Virus record (IMG/VR): IMGVR_UViG_3300032214_000148
Span: 1-24,782 of that record
DNA length: 24,782 nt
From: a virus
Strand: one strand, 5' to 3'
Every line of letters starts with the position of its first letter. Position 1 is the first letter of the stretch. Positions 1-7,071 of this stretch are shown piece by piece. The translations under genes and the position numbers were made by a program. A model generated the notes under the pieces. The model worked only from the letters and a program-made list of their open reading frames with translations. It searched no databases and was not told the origin of the DNA.

Positions 1-809
1 ACAGAACGGATGGCGTCGATGACTTCTGCATCGGCAGCAATATAGCCACCTTGGACTCCATAGGCTTTCCCTAATGTACCATTGACTATGTCAATACGGG
101 ATTGTAGCCCAAGCTCTTCAACTTTCCCACCACCGTGGGGTCCATAGAGTCCTACCGCGTGTACTTCATCGATGTAGGTTATTGCACCATACTTATCTGC
201 TAGGTCGCAGATCTCTTTGATGTGTCCTACGTCGCCATCCATCGAGTAAACTGATTCAAATACAATGCAGGGAACATTGCCTGTTAGTTGTACAGAAGTT
301 AATATATCTTCTAGGTGATTAAGATCGTTGTGACGGAACACAGTCTTTGGCGCACGACTGTGTACCATTCCAATAACCAGACTGTTGTGATTCTCGCTGT
401 CTGATATAAAGTGTATGTTGGGAATGATCTTTGATAGAGCGATTAGTGTCCACTCGTTGGCCACATAAGCTGATGAGAACAACAGTGCTTTGGCCTTGTT
501 GTGTAGTAAGGCTAACTCGTGTTCTAGGGCCACGTGATAGTGACTGGTACCTGCTATGTTGCGAGTGCCTCCTGAGCCTGCTCCTGTGTGATCTAAGGCT
601 GTGTGCATTGCATCTAACACCACTTTATGCTGTCCCATACCTAGATAATCATTTGAGCACCAGTTTGTGATAGTTTTGATGTTGTAGGGCCCATACCACA
701 TAGCATTAGGGAACTTGCCCTTTTCACGGATGATGTCGTTGAACACACGGTATTTGCCAGTGTCCTTGAGTGTTTTAAGTAGGCTGTTAAATGGTTTCTT
801 ATCAATCAT
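1..809 (-). CDS. hemA: 5-aminolevulinate synthase (viral AlaS), 3' end outside window
   Basis: PLP enzyme condensing glycine and succinyl-CoA to 5-aminolevulinate, the entry to heme and other tetrapyrroles (Shemin pathway). About 269 residues are present from the ATG at 809; the C-terminal third lies beyond base 1. The translation has the ALAS signature throughout: [12 protein letters not shown] near residue 48, [39 protein letters not shown] and GTLGKAYG. The PLP lysine falls at residue 248, the same number as in Rhodobacter capsulatus ALAS. The N-terminal KYRVFNDI segment and the GTRNI region favour ALAS over the paralogues KBL and BioF. No Shine-Dalgarno is visible before the start; a TTTAAATA element sits 4 bases upstream. 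Divergent from the virion genes. Phage-borne alaS genes are known from aquatic metagenomes, sometimes beside heme oxygenase and bilin reductase genes, which would lie outside this window. Confidence 0.93.
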   Translation of the reverse strand, partial: MIDKKPFNSLLKTLKDTGKYRVFNDIIREKGKFPNAMWYGPYNIKTITNWCSNDYLGMGQHKVVLDAMHTALDHTGAGSGGTRNIAGTSHYHVALEHELALLHNKAKALLFSSAYVANEWTLIALSKIIPNIHFISDSENHNSLVIGMVHSRAPKTVFRHNDLNHLEDILTSVQLTGNVPCIVFESVYSMDGDVGHIKEICDLADKYGAITYIDEVHAVGLYGPHGGGKVEELGLQSRIDIVNGTLGKAYGVQGGYIAADAEVIDAIRS

Positions 810-813
810 ATTG

Positions 814-827
814 TATTTAAATAAATA
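814..827. promoter_or_regulatory. AT-rich divergent late-promoter-like site
   Basis: The 37-base gap between the divergent alaS and the first virion gene holds AATAAATA at 820-827 on the plus strand and TTTAAATA at 814-821 on the minus strand. Both resemble the T4-type late promoter TATAAATA. The plus copy lies about 20 bases before the start at 847, with GAGG at 835-838 as ribosome binding site. The minus copy would place transcription start essentially on the alaS ATG. Inference from motif and position only. Confidence 0.45.
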
Positions 828-846
828 TTAGACCGAGGAATTCAAA

Positions 847-1248
847 ATGGCAGATATTTTACAGTTAGACGTACCTTTGTTTATTCGCTTGCTAGAGCTG
901 GCCCGTGAGGATGTTAAACAAGACGCAGACCTACACGATGTAGCAGAAGCAGTGATCAAGATGAGCGAAAAAGGTCCCGTAACAATGGCAGACTATGACA
1001 AGATTGTGAGCTTTATGCAGAGTCAGGGCAAGCCTGCACAAGATAGTGCTGTAAACGATGACATCCGCAGATTTAGACAGATCATCGATCTAGCTGATCA
1101 AGGCCAACCTACAGAGTATTCCAATACACCCAAAGAAGAGTATGCCGCACTGGACTCAGTGACCACAGCCGCAGGAGGTGGAATGAATGGTGCCAAACAC
1201 GTTAAAGATCTTAGAGGCGACAGCTTTAGAATCTACGGAGATAATTAA
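847..1248 (+). CDS. Hypothetical T4-like phage protein, probable virion component
   Basis: 133 residues, soluble, no signal peptide or membrane segment. The first half is helical and acidic (LFIRLLELAREDVKQDADLH, then a segment with VTMADYDKIVSFMQ), and the tail is Gly/Asp-rich. I have the impression of similar proteins in marine T4-like phages but can assign no function. It opens the rightward virion cluster: its stop overlaps the start of the PA14 gene (TAATG), so the two are translationally coupled. The start at 847 is supported by GAGG about 8 bases upstream and the late-type promoter before it. Confidence 0.75.
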   Translation: MADILQLDVPLFIRLLELAREDVKQDADLHDVAEAVIKMSEKGPVTMADYDKIVSFMQSQGKPAQDSAVNDDIRRFRQIIDLADQGQPTEYSNTPKEEYAALDSVTTAAGGGMNGAKHVKDLRGDSFRIYGDN

Positions 1249-2204
1249 TGGCTGATATTAACTATTGGGGGCTAACAGGAGTAAAACGCAGCGTTACAGG
1301 AATCACGCTGACTACTGCTACTGTTGACACATTGATCACAGCCATCGCTACAGATGAGGGACTGGCAGCAGATTATTATGCTTGGAGTCTACTAAGTGAT
1401 CCCAGTAAAAATAGTTTTACCTACGGTGACAGTTCTACAAAATTATCAGCAATGGGAGTAGTTGACGGAGACACAGTGATATGCACCCCGCAACAAAATG
1501 AAACCAAACAAGAACGACAACTTCGTAAACTAGTAATAGCAGAAGCCAAACGCAAGGCATTTGGTGACATAACCAAACCCTATTATCGTGTGAACAATAC
1601 CTACGATCTTACGCTATTACCAGATACCTACAACGGTAATGTTCCTGGTGCAGACGATAACGCCAACACTGGCGGGTTATTAGAAGGTCGTCCTTGGGTA
1701 AACTATGCAGGTATTGCATTTGCCTCAAACATATGGCGCACAGACTACGAAGGCTACTTTAACGATACACCGTCATTCTTTGCCACTGCGGCACTGAAAG
1801 CAGCACCTAACGATTACAACGGTACCGATACCACAATCGCTGAGTCAAGTTTGCTAAACAATACAAGTATTCAATACCAAGGTTACTTTCTTGCTACCTA
1901 TACAGGAACCCACACCTTCTATCTAAGCTCCGATGATGGCAGTTGGATGTGGGTTGGCCCGACAGCATTAACTGGATTTACTACCGCAAACGCTCTAGTA
2001 AAGAACGGCGGCCTACACGGAGTGGTAGAAGTTAGTGCTACTATAAGTCTAGTAGCAGGCACCTACTATCCCATCCGCATACAATTTGGTAACGGCCCTG
2101 CAGGTCCTGGGGCATTGACTGCCAGTTATGCACATTCAGGACAGGCTAAGACAAGTACCTGGACTGGCAAGATATTCTATAATACAGCAACCAACGGATT
2201 CTAA
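1248..2204 (+). CDS. PA14/GLEYA-domain virion adhesion protein
   Basis: 318 residues. The N-terminal 100 residues form a virion-attachment-like module. Residues about 140-312 look like a PA14/GLEYA carbohydrate-binding domain: NYAGIAFASNIWRTDYEGYF, then IQYQGYFLATYTGTHTFYLS followed by SDDGSWMWVG, an AGTYYPIRIQFGNGPAG strand and a final SWTGKIFY-like strand (here STWTGKIFY). The SDDGS segment is the classic PA14 calcium-binding Asp pair region. PA14 domains in phage tails and adhesins bind glycans, so a role in host-surface recognition is inferred. Coupled to its upstream neighbour by TAATG and separated from the next gene by two bases, so the cluster is one transcript. Confidence 0.72.
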   Translation: MADINYWGLTGVKRSVTGITLTTATVDTLITAIATDEGLAADYYAWSLLSDPSKNSFTYGDSSTKLSAMGVVDGDTVICTPQQNETKQERQLRKLVIAEAKRKAFGDITKPYYRVNNTYDLTLLPDTYNGNVPGADDNANTGGLLEGRPWVNYAGIAFASNIWRTDYEGYFNDTPSFFATAALKAAPNDYNGTDTTIAESSLLNNTSIQYQGYFLATYTGTHTFYLSSDDGSWMWVGPTALTGFTTANALVKNGGLHGVVEVSATISLVAGTYYPIRIQFGNGPAGPGALTASYAHSGQAKTSTWTGKIFYNTATNGF

Positions 2205-2206
2205 AG

Positions 2207-3841
2207 ATGGCATTATTCCCCTCTGAACAGCCAACAAATAGTTCAAGCTACGTTCATCCTAGAGATCCGCATCTCCATAGGATTGAAAATGTTATGGAGT
2301 ATGATCTCGCTGGCAAACCGTTGTTAAGGGTTGCTGCTTCATTGTCAGCTCCTAGTATTGCAGGACAGGTATCAGCATTTGGCGAACCATTGGCAATCAG
2401 TCCTACAGCAGTTATTCAGTTAGATGCTATCTACGGAACTACCTCAGATGTTATACAAACATATAACAACGGCACAGGATCAAGTGCTGGCAGCAACACA
2501 CAGTTATTTCGTGTAGAAACTGGTACTAGTCAAGGCGGTTACGGTGTTCTACGCAGTCGTAGATTCTTACGCTATCGCCCAGGACAGGGTATTATCACAC
2601 GTTACACCGCAGCTTTTACTCAAGGTGTAGCCAACAGCCTACAGTTCGCAGGACTAGCCAATCAAGAAAATCGTGTGTCATTTGGCTACGACGGTACACG
2701 ATTTGGAGTATGCCGTAGTTCGGGTGGCAAGGCCACCATTTTGCTAATGACCATAACTACGGCTCCTAATGCTGGACAGACTGCTACCATTACCCTAAAC
2801 GGTGTAGCCTATACTGTCACATTGGCTAATACCACAGCTGACGTTGCAGTACAGACTATTACCAATCGTGTAGGTGGATTTGGTGGATGGTTGTTCCAAC
2901 AGACCAACGGTGCTATGCTATGGTTAGCACCCACCCTGGGTCCAATGAATGGGGCGTTTAGTTTTACCAGCACAGGCAATGCCACTGCTACCTTTGAGGT
3001 TAAACAAGTGGGTGTAGCACAAACAGATCATTGGACCTATCAAGAAGACTGGAACATTGACAAGATGGATGGTAGCAACGCCATCGATACTAACCCCAGT
3101 GGAATGCTTTTAGACCCTACTAAACTAAATGTCTATCAAATTAACCTGCGATGGCTAGGTGCTGGTGTTATCAGCTATGCTCTAGAAGATCAAGCCTCAG
3201 GTGCAATGGTCTATGTACATCGTGAACACTATGTAAACCAACATACTGTACCGCATACACTGAATCCCAGTTTCAAAATAACCTATGCTGCCTACAACCT
3301 TACCAATACTTCAAACGTCACAGTCGTTGGTGCCAGTATGTATGCCGCGGTTGAAGGCACTATTTTCTTAAACGAACTGACTCGCAGTTATTCTTCATCA
3401 AAGACTGGTCTGGCACAAAATCAAGTTCACCATTTGCTAACAATTAAAAACTCTGTGGTTACCAACGGACTTGCTGGCGCAAACAATGGCAACTATGTAA
3501 TCAATACCAAGGAAGCCATTATCAAAAGTCTAAGCGTATCTGTACAGTCGACAGATCCTGCTAGGGTATTTTTGTTCTTTGAACCCAGTAGTTTGTCCGT
3601 GACTCACTTGTACAATCTTATTCCACGCTGTAATGAAGTTCACAGTGAAGTGACAGGTACATTTAACCTAGCTACAGATACTCCTATCTACACAGGATTG
3701 ATAGGAATCAACGGAACTATCAACGTAGACTTGAGTGATTACCGTATAACTATTCCGCCAGGCAGTCAAGTCAGCATTGCCATAACAAGTACCAACTCAG
3801 TAAGCCCTGCTACCTGTGCTCTAACCTGGAGTGAAGATTAA
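2207..3841 (+). CDS. Large virion structural / tail-fibre-like protein
   Basis: 544 residues, beta-rich, with high Thr, Ser, Asn and Gly and low Lys, typical of phage tail appendage or baseplate-attached proteins. The N-terminus (MALFPSEQPTNSSSYVHPRD) is followed by a domain containing a repeated GQTATITLNGVAYTVTLANT-type strand pair at about residues 190-215, a fold often seen in virion surface proteins. The C-terminal part (GTINVDLSDYRITIPPGSQV) also looks like a beta-sandwich. No enzymatic motif seen. It sits between the PA14 protein and a small Cys-rich protein, with TAATG overlap downstream. A precise structural role cannot be named from sequence alone. Confidence 0.7.
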   Translation: MALFPSEQPTNSSSYVHPRDPHLHRIENVMEYDLAGKPLLRVAASLSAPSIAGQVSAFGEPLAISPTAVIQLDAIYGTTSDVIQTYNNGTGSSAGSNTQLFRVETGTSQGGYGVLRSRRFLRYRPGQGIITRYTAAFTQGVANSLQFAGLANQENRVSFGYDGTRFGVCRSSGGKATILLMTITTAPNAGQTATITLNGVAYTVTLANTTADVAVQTITNRVGGFGGWLFQQTNGAMLWLAPTLGPMNGAFSFTSTGNATATFEVKQVGVAQTDHWTYQEDWNIDKMDGSNAIDTNPSGMLLDPTKLNVYQINLRWLGAGVISYALEDQASGAMVYVHREHYVNQHTVPHTLNPSFKITYAAYNLTNTSNVTVVGASMYAAVEGTIFLNELTRSYSSSKTGLAQNQVHHLLTIKNSVVTNGLAGANNGNYVINTKEAIIKSLSVSVQSTDPARVFLFFEPSSLSVTHLYNLIPRCNEVHSEVTGTFNLATDTPIYTGLIGINGTINVDLSDYRITIPPGSQVSIAITSTNSVSPATCALTWSED

Positions 3842-4242
3842 TGTATAGAAAATATATCAACATAGTAGAAGCAGCCAACAAAGGCTGTCCCATTGCCACC
3901 TACGACCTAGAAGTAAATGTCAAGAACAGACAAACAGCCATAGACAAACATCACTACGGCCCTGCCAATCCCGATGAGCCAGGCACATACTGGAAAGAAG
4001 CAGCCAAGCAGTGGAACATTGATGAGAAGACTGCCAAAACAATGACCTGTGGTAACTGTGCGGCATTTAACATATCGGACTCAATGTACAAGTGTATACA
4101 CGACGGTATGGGTGCAGAAGCCTACGCAGCTGAAAAGACCCGCGAAGCAGCAGATCTAGGCTACTGTAATCTTTTGGCCTTTAAGTGTGCCGGATCTCGT
4201 TCGTGTCAGTTATGGCTTACCGGCGGCCCTATTGTAAAATAA
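3841..4242 (+). CDS. Cys-rich protein, possible Fe-S or metal binding
   Basis: 133 residues with seven cysteines, six of them in the C-terminal half: C70-x2-C73, C85, C109, C116 and C122 (plus C16). The spacing suggests a bound metal or iron-sulfur cluster; a HiPIP-like fold is one possibility, but the canonical HiPIP spacing is not matched exactly. The N-terminal 65 residues contain HHYGPANPDEPGTYWKEAA. Start overlaps the stop of the preceding virion gene (TAATG). The next gene is an even more Cys-rich short protein, so a metal- or redox-related pair is suggested. Function unknown. Confidence 0.65.
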   Translation: MYRKYINIVEAANKGCPIATYDLEVNVKNRQTAIDKHHYGPANPDEPGTYWKEAAKQWNIDEKTAKTMTCGNCAAFNISDSMYKCIHDGMGAEAYAAEKTREAADLGYCNLLAFKCAGSRSCQLWLTGGPIVK

Positions 4243-4259
4243 ATTCTTAGGAGCGAACA

Positions 4260-4418
4260 ATGGAAGACAATGACACAAGCTATCAACGACTAAAACCCAA
4301 ATGTTCGTGCTGGTGCACCGCACACTGCGGATTTAGCTGTATGACAGACGGCTGCGATTGCCCAGACTGTGAATGCCTTGATTGTCTAGATAACAATGTC
4401 AACCGTGGTTATAACTGA
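4260..4418 (+). CDS. Metallothionein-like small Cys-rich protein (52 aa)
   Basis: 52 residues with ten cysteines between positions 15 and 42: C15, C17, C19, C23, C27, C32, C34, C37, C39 and C42. Most are in C-x-C or C-x2-C/C-x3-C spacings, and the segment also has His22 and several Asp. This is the pattern of metallothioneins or small zinc/copper-binding peptides. Translation initiation is well supported by TTAGGAG eight bases before the ATG. The last 23 bases overlap the start of the next gene in another frame, so the two are probably coupled. A role in metal sequestration or as a compact zinc-binding regulator is inference; no known family is recognised. Confidence 0.75.
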   Translation: MEDNDTSYQRLKPKCSCWCTAHCGFSCMTDGCDCPDCECLDCLDNNVNRGYN

Positions 4419-5040
4419 TAGTCGTTTTGATCCCAACGGCTATTGGGACAAGCCCGTGGAAAAGATAGTCTATCTTCCTACTCCTGAAGATGTTGCCCTG
4501 TTTGATCAAAACGGTTACGACCTAACTGAACTTGAAAAGCACTATGCCTACAGTAATTGGACTAAGCCCAAGAAGCATCGTGAACATCGTGTTGCTCTTA
4601 AACAGCCCTGGTTTGCTCAAGAACTTAATGTCGTAGAAGGTGCAGTACTTAATCACAGTCTACTATTTGAACGCAAAGGCTACACAGGTGCTGCCCTTGC
4701 TGAACTGCAACACTGGGCCAAGACACTGCCCCTAATCAACAAAGTCATAGCCCTTAAACCCAAATGGGGATTAGACTTCTCAATGGACTATGTTGATCGA
4801 GAAGGCAATGCCTTTGAAGTTCTACACTGGGAATGGGACAGCTTTGACTATATTGAAATTGAAGCGGTGCGTAAGATTATAGAACCTGTACTGCTAGCTA
4901 TTGATTGGCAGGATGCAGGTCGTAGAATACTAGCAGAAAAATCAAAGTGGCATCACTTAGACTTCTTTGCCCAGAGCCGGTGGAAATGCAAGTACTTTGG
5001 CGTACCCGAAGAACGATTCAAAATGGTTGCTTGGCAATAA
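4396..5040 (+). CDS. Hypothetical phage protein
   Basis: 214 residues, soluble, rich in Trp, Tyr and charged residues, without signal peptide, membrane helix or a motif I recognise. It contains EVLHWEWDSFDYIEIEAV near residue 138 and ends in a basic Trp-containing tail (QSRWKCKYFGVPEERFKMV). The start lies inside the end of the metallothionein-like gene, and the stop merges with an AATAAATA late-type promoter for the next gene. The EWD/YIEIE segment could be part of an enzyme core, but that is not a basis for naming a function. Confidence 0.65.
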   Translation: MSTVVITDSRFDPNGYWDKPVEKIVYLPTPEDVALFDQNGYDLTELEKHYAYSNWTKPKKHREHRVALKQPWFAQELNVVEGAVLNHSLLFERKGYTGAALAELQHWAKTLPLINKVIALKPKWGLDFSMDYVDREGNAFEVLHWEWDSFDYIEIEAVRKIIEPVLLAIDWQDAGRRILAEKSKWHHLDFFAQSRWKCKYFGVPEERFKMVAWQ

Positions 5041-5043
5041 ATA
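5036..5043 (+). promoter_or_regulatory. T4-type late promoter motif
   Basis: AATAAATA overlapping the stop codon of the upstream gene and 27 bases before the nuclease start at 5070. It matches the T4-family late consensus (TATAAATA; NATAAATA in marine relatives). Motif and position only. Confidence 0.5.
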
Positions 5044-5069
5044 AACTACATAGATATTGAGGATCTAAA

Positions 5070-5537
5070 ATGAAGAAATTATTAGCCGTACTATTGCTGG
5101 TTCCTACACTGGCAATGCTGGTTCCTACACTGGCATTAGCACAAAAGACACCACAGGGTGCAACTTACGATGCACAAATTTTAAGAGTAACGGATGGCGA
5201 CACAGTTGTGATCGCCGCACCCTTTCTACCCAAGCCGCTCAAGCCAGAATTGGCTGTCAGAGTCTTCGGTGTTGACACACCAGAAAAAGGACACAGAGCT
5301 CAGTGCCCTAGTGAAGCCCAAAGAGGAGAAGCCGCTTCCGCTTTCACTAAAAATGCAATTGCCACCGCAGCCGCTCAAGGTGGAAAGTTTCAGGCAACTC
5401 TATATGGATGGGACAAGTTTGGTGGTCGTGTTCTCGGCGACATTCTAGTCAACGGACAGAGTCTTCGTGCTGCCCTAATTGCCAACGGTTTTGCTCGTGA
5501 ATACTACGGAGATGCAAAACAATCTTGGTGTAACTGA
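5070..5537 (+). CDS. Exported thermonuclease (SNase-like)
   Basis: 155 residues with a Sec-type signal peptide (MKKLLAV, hydrophobic core, ALA before Q25) and a staphylococcal-nuclease OB fold. Catalytic and calcium-site residues are visible: D42-G-D44 (TDGDTV), R64 and D69-T70-x-E72 (VRVFGVDTPEK), and R120 in the KFGGRVLGD strand, matching D21, R35, D40-T41, E43 and R87 of the S. aureus enzyme. It should cleave DNA or RNA with Ca2+ outside the cytoplasm, possibly degrading host or competitor nucleic acid for nucleotides. The signal peptide contains a duplicated 21-base segment. Expression is probably from the late-type promoter at 5036, and a structured intergenic segment plus terminator follow. 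Confidence 0.9.
   Translation: MKKLLAVLLLVPTLAMLVPTLALAQKTPQGATYDAQILRVTDGDTVVIAAPFLPKPLKPELAVRVFGVDTPEKGHRAQCPSEAQRGEAASAFTKNAIATAAAQGGKFQATLYGWDKFGGRVLGDILVNGQSLRAALIANGFAREYYGDAKQSWCN
5097..5138 (+). repeat. 21-bp tandem duplication in the nuclease signal peptide
   Basis: Two adjacent 21-base units (5097-5117, 5118-5138) share their first 18 bases, CTGGTTCCTACACTGGCA, and encode LVPTLAM / LVPTLAL. The duplication is in frame and lengthens the hydrophobic core of the signal peptide by seven residues, probably by recent slippage. Confidence 0.9.
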
Positions 5538-5640
5538 TCACACTACCTTAGGAACGCTTTGCGTTACAAGTGTGGCCCGGCTGCTGGGCAGGTTGTTATG
5601 GGAGTCGTGCCCCGGAATGGCAACCTAAGTGAGCATATAT
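5538..5640 (+). ncRNA. Candidate structured RNA between convergent genes
   Basis: The stretch between the nuclease stop and the terminator is non-coding and full of nested complementarity. CACACT 5539-5544 pairs with AGTGTG 5569-5574, enclosing the hairpin AACGC/GCGTT (5553-5557 with 5561-5565). GCCC 5575-5578 pairs with GGGC 5586-5589. AGGTTG 5590-5595 pairs with CAACCT 5621-5626. CTTAGG 5547-5552, in the internal loop of the first stem, can pair with CCTAAG 5624-5629, a possible pseudoknot that competes for three bases with the previous helix. It could be a processed 3'UTR RNA, a phage small RNA or a riboswitch-like element. I recognise no known family. Confidence 0.5.
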
Positions 5641-5645
5641 ACAAG

Positions 5646-5668
5646 AAAGCCCCTTCCGGGACTTTTTT
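5646..5668 (+). terminator. Rho-independent terminator
   Basis: AAAG-C-CCC / GGG-A-CTTT hairpin (one C-A mismatch, TTCC loop 5654-5657) followed by TTTTTT at 5663-5668. It ends the rightward nuclease / structured-RNA transcript just before the convergent HAD gene, whose stop codon lies at 5667-5669. Confidence 0.75.
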
Positions 5669-6251
5669 ATTCTGCTAGCACAAGTTCGTAGAGTTCACGC
5701 CAGTTCTTGACCACAGGGTAATTGCAAAGGTGATGCATATTGTGTCCGTGTTCAATAAGGATTGAGCGTAGTCCTAGATGGTAGCCGACATCGGCATTAG
5801 CAGGCTTGTCTTCAATCCACCACAGACCACTGTCACGATATGGTTCCAATGCTGAATCTTTGTCTGCACCTGTGTCCAGGCAAATAACTGATTCAATGGC
5901 ATTGCCAAACAGTTTGCGCAGATTCATTTCACGCAGTTTGCCTGCGTTCTTGTCTAGACTTAGACTTGTGATCACTCGGAATTCGTAGCCGTGTTCTTCG
6001 TGCAGTCTTTTAACATAGTAGGTAGCATCACGAAGCGCAGGAAGAAAGCCAATAGCTGCTGACTCGTTGAAAGTCTTAACAACTCGCTTGGCGTCTTTTT
6101 CTTCTAGCTCATTATAGTGGTGATGTAATTGATAGCTTTTTTTGTTATCTGCTGTTAGGGTATAACCGCGTTCTTGCATCCAAACTGAGAATGCCCATTC
6201 CCAATCTAGTAGAACACCGTCTGCGTCTGTGAGTATAAGTTTGTTTTTCAT
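5667..6251 (-). CDS. HAD-superfamily phosphatase, deoxyribonucleotidase-like
   Basis: 194 residues with the four HAD motifs in order: D9-A-D11-G (LTDADGVLLDW), the VITS motif II at about 93-96, K131 in the ADKDSA segment, and E147-D148 in WWIEDKPAN. The small helical cap between motifs I and II and the overall length fit 5'(3')-deoxyribonucleotidase-type or polynucleotide-phosphatase-type HAD enzymes found in T4-like phages. The probable role is removal of phosphate from nucleotides or nucleic-acid ends during infection; the substrate is not settled by sequence. Monocistronic on the minus strand, driven by a near-perfect sigma70 promoter whose -10 box lies five bases before the ATG, so the mRNA is probably leaderless. 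Confidence 0.8.
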   Translation of the reverse strand: MKNKLILTDADGVLLDWEWAFSVWMQERGYTLTADNKKSYQLHHHYNELEEKDAKRVVKTFNESAAIGFLPALRDATYYVKRLHEEHGYEFRVITSLSLDKNAGKLREMNLRKLFGNAIESVICLDTGADKDSALEPYRDSGLWWIEDKPANADVGYHLGLRSILIEHGHNMHHLCNYPVVKNWRELYELVLAE

Positions 6252-6256
6252 ACCAT

Positions 6257-6285
6257 ATTATAGCATAATTTAACCTTTGTGTCAA
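6257..6285 (-). promoter_or_regulatory. Consensus sigma70 promoter, leaderless start
   Basis: On the minus strand, TTGACA (6285-6280), a 17-base spacer and TATAAT (6262-6257): both hexamers match the bacterial consensus exactly. Only five bases separate the -10 box from the ATG at 6251, leaving no room for a Shine-Dalgarno. Probably an early, host-polymerase promoter. Confidence 0.85.
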
Positions 6286-6300
6286 CGGGCTAAGTAAAAG

Positions 6301-7005
6301 ATGACTACAATAATCGCAACTTTGGTGATGGTTCAAATCACTATCGCCTGTGTTACTCTATTCCTACATAGAAGCCAGGCACACAGAGCAGTACAATTTC
6401 ATCCAGTAGTAGAACACTTTATGCGTTTTTGGCTTTGGCTAACCACAGGAATGGTAACCAAACAGTGGGTGGCCATCCACCGCAAGCACCACCAGAAAAG
6501 TGATCAGGAAGGTGATCCACACAGCCCACAGATCTACGGCATTTGGCGTGTGCTATTCAAGGGCTGGATCTTGTATCACGATGCCAGCAAAGATCTTGAT
6601 ATGGTCGAGAAGTTGGGCATTGGCACACCTGATGACTGGATTGAGCGTAAACTCTATACCCCACACAGCCGCATAGGGATTCTTCTTATGTTGGTCATAG
6701 ACCTTGTTCTTTTTGGCCCTATGGGTTTAGTAGTGTGGGGTATTCAAATGATCTGGATCCCATTGTGGGCAGCTGGAGTTATTAACGGACTCAGCCACTG
6801 GTGGGGTTACCGTAACACAGATACCAAAGATACTAGTCGTAACCTATGGCCTTGGGGCATATGGATTGGCGGTGAGGAACTACACAATAATCACCACGCC
6901 GATGGTGCTAATGCCAAATTCAAACAGCGTTGGTTTGAAATTGACATAGGTTGGATCTATATCCAGATACTGTCAACACTAGGATTGGCCAAAGTACGCA
7001 CATAA
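6301..7005 (+). CDS. Membrane fatty acid desaturase
   Basis: 234 residues, an integral membrane di-iron desaturase of the acyl-CoA/acyl-lipid delta-9 type. The three histidine boxes are intact: HRSQAH at 23-28, HRKHH at 60-64 and HNNHH at 195-199. Hydrophobic segments lie around residues 3-22, 40-55 and 120-160. It would introduce a double bond into host fatty acyl chains using O2 and an electron donor, changing membrane fluidity. Phage-borne desaturases occur in marine T4-like phages as auxiliary metabolic genes. Transcribed divergently from the HAD gene. A weak plus-strand promoter (TTGTTT 6241-6246, 17 bases, CATAAT 6264-6269) overlaps the minus-strand one. A strong terminator follows. Confidence 0.88.
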   Translation: MTTIIATLVMVQITIACVTLFLHRSQAHRAVQFHPVVEHFMRFWLWLTTGMVTKQWVAIHRKHHQKSDQEGDPHSPQIYGIWRVLFKGWILYHDASKDLDMVEKLGIGTPDDWIERKLYTPHSRIGILLMLVIDLVLFGPMGLVVWGIQMIWIPLWAAGVINGLSHWWGYRNTDTKDTSRNLWPWGIWIGGEELHNNHHADGANAKFKQRWFEIDIGWIYIQILSTLGLAKVRT

Positions 7006-7006
7006 T

Positions 7007-7035
7007 AGAAAGGGCTCCGAAGAGCCCTTTCTTTT
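7007..7035. terminator. Strong, probably bidirectional terminator
   Basis: Perfect 11-bp stem AGAAAGGGCTC / GAGCCCTTTCT around a CGAA loop (7018-7021), then TTTT at 7032-7035. On the other strand the loop reads TTCG closed by C-G, the most stable tetraloop. It lies between the convergent desaturase (+) and the minus-strand gene ending at 7072. Confidence 0.9.
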
Positions 7036-7071
7036 CACTACTATAATATATACCGCTATGCGGCTAATAAT

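Noticed and set aside
431-670. Rightward reading frame of 79 codons
   Set aside because: It lies antisense to the well-conserved AlaS, has Cys/Leu-biased composition and no ribosome site.
5097-5138. CRISPR-like repeats
   Set aside because: Two directly adjacent units without spacers, inside a coding sequence; a tandem duplication. No CRISPR array was seen anywhere in the window.
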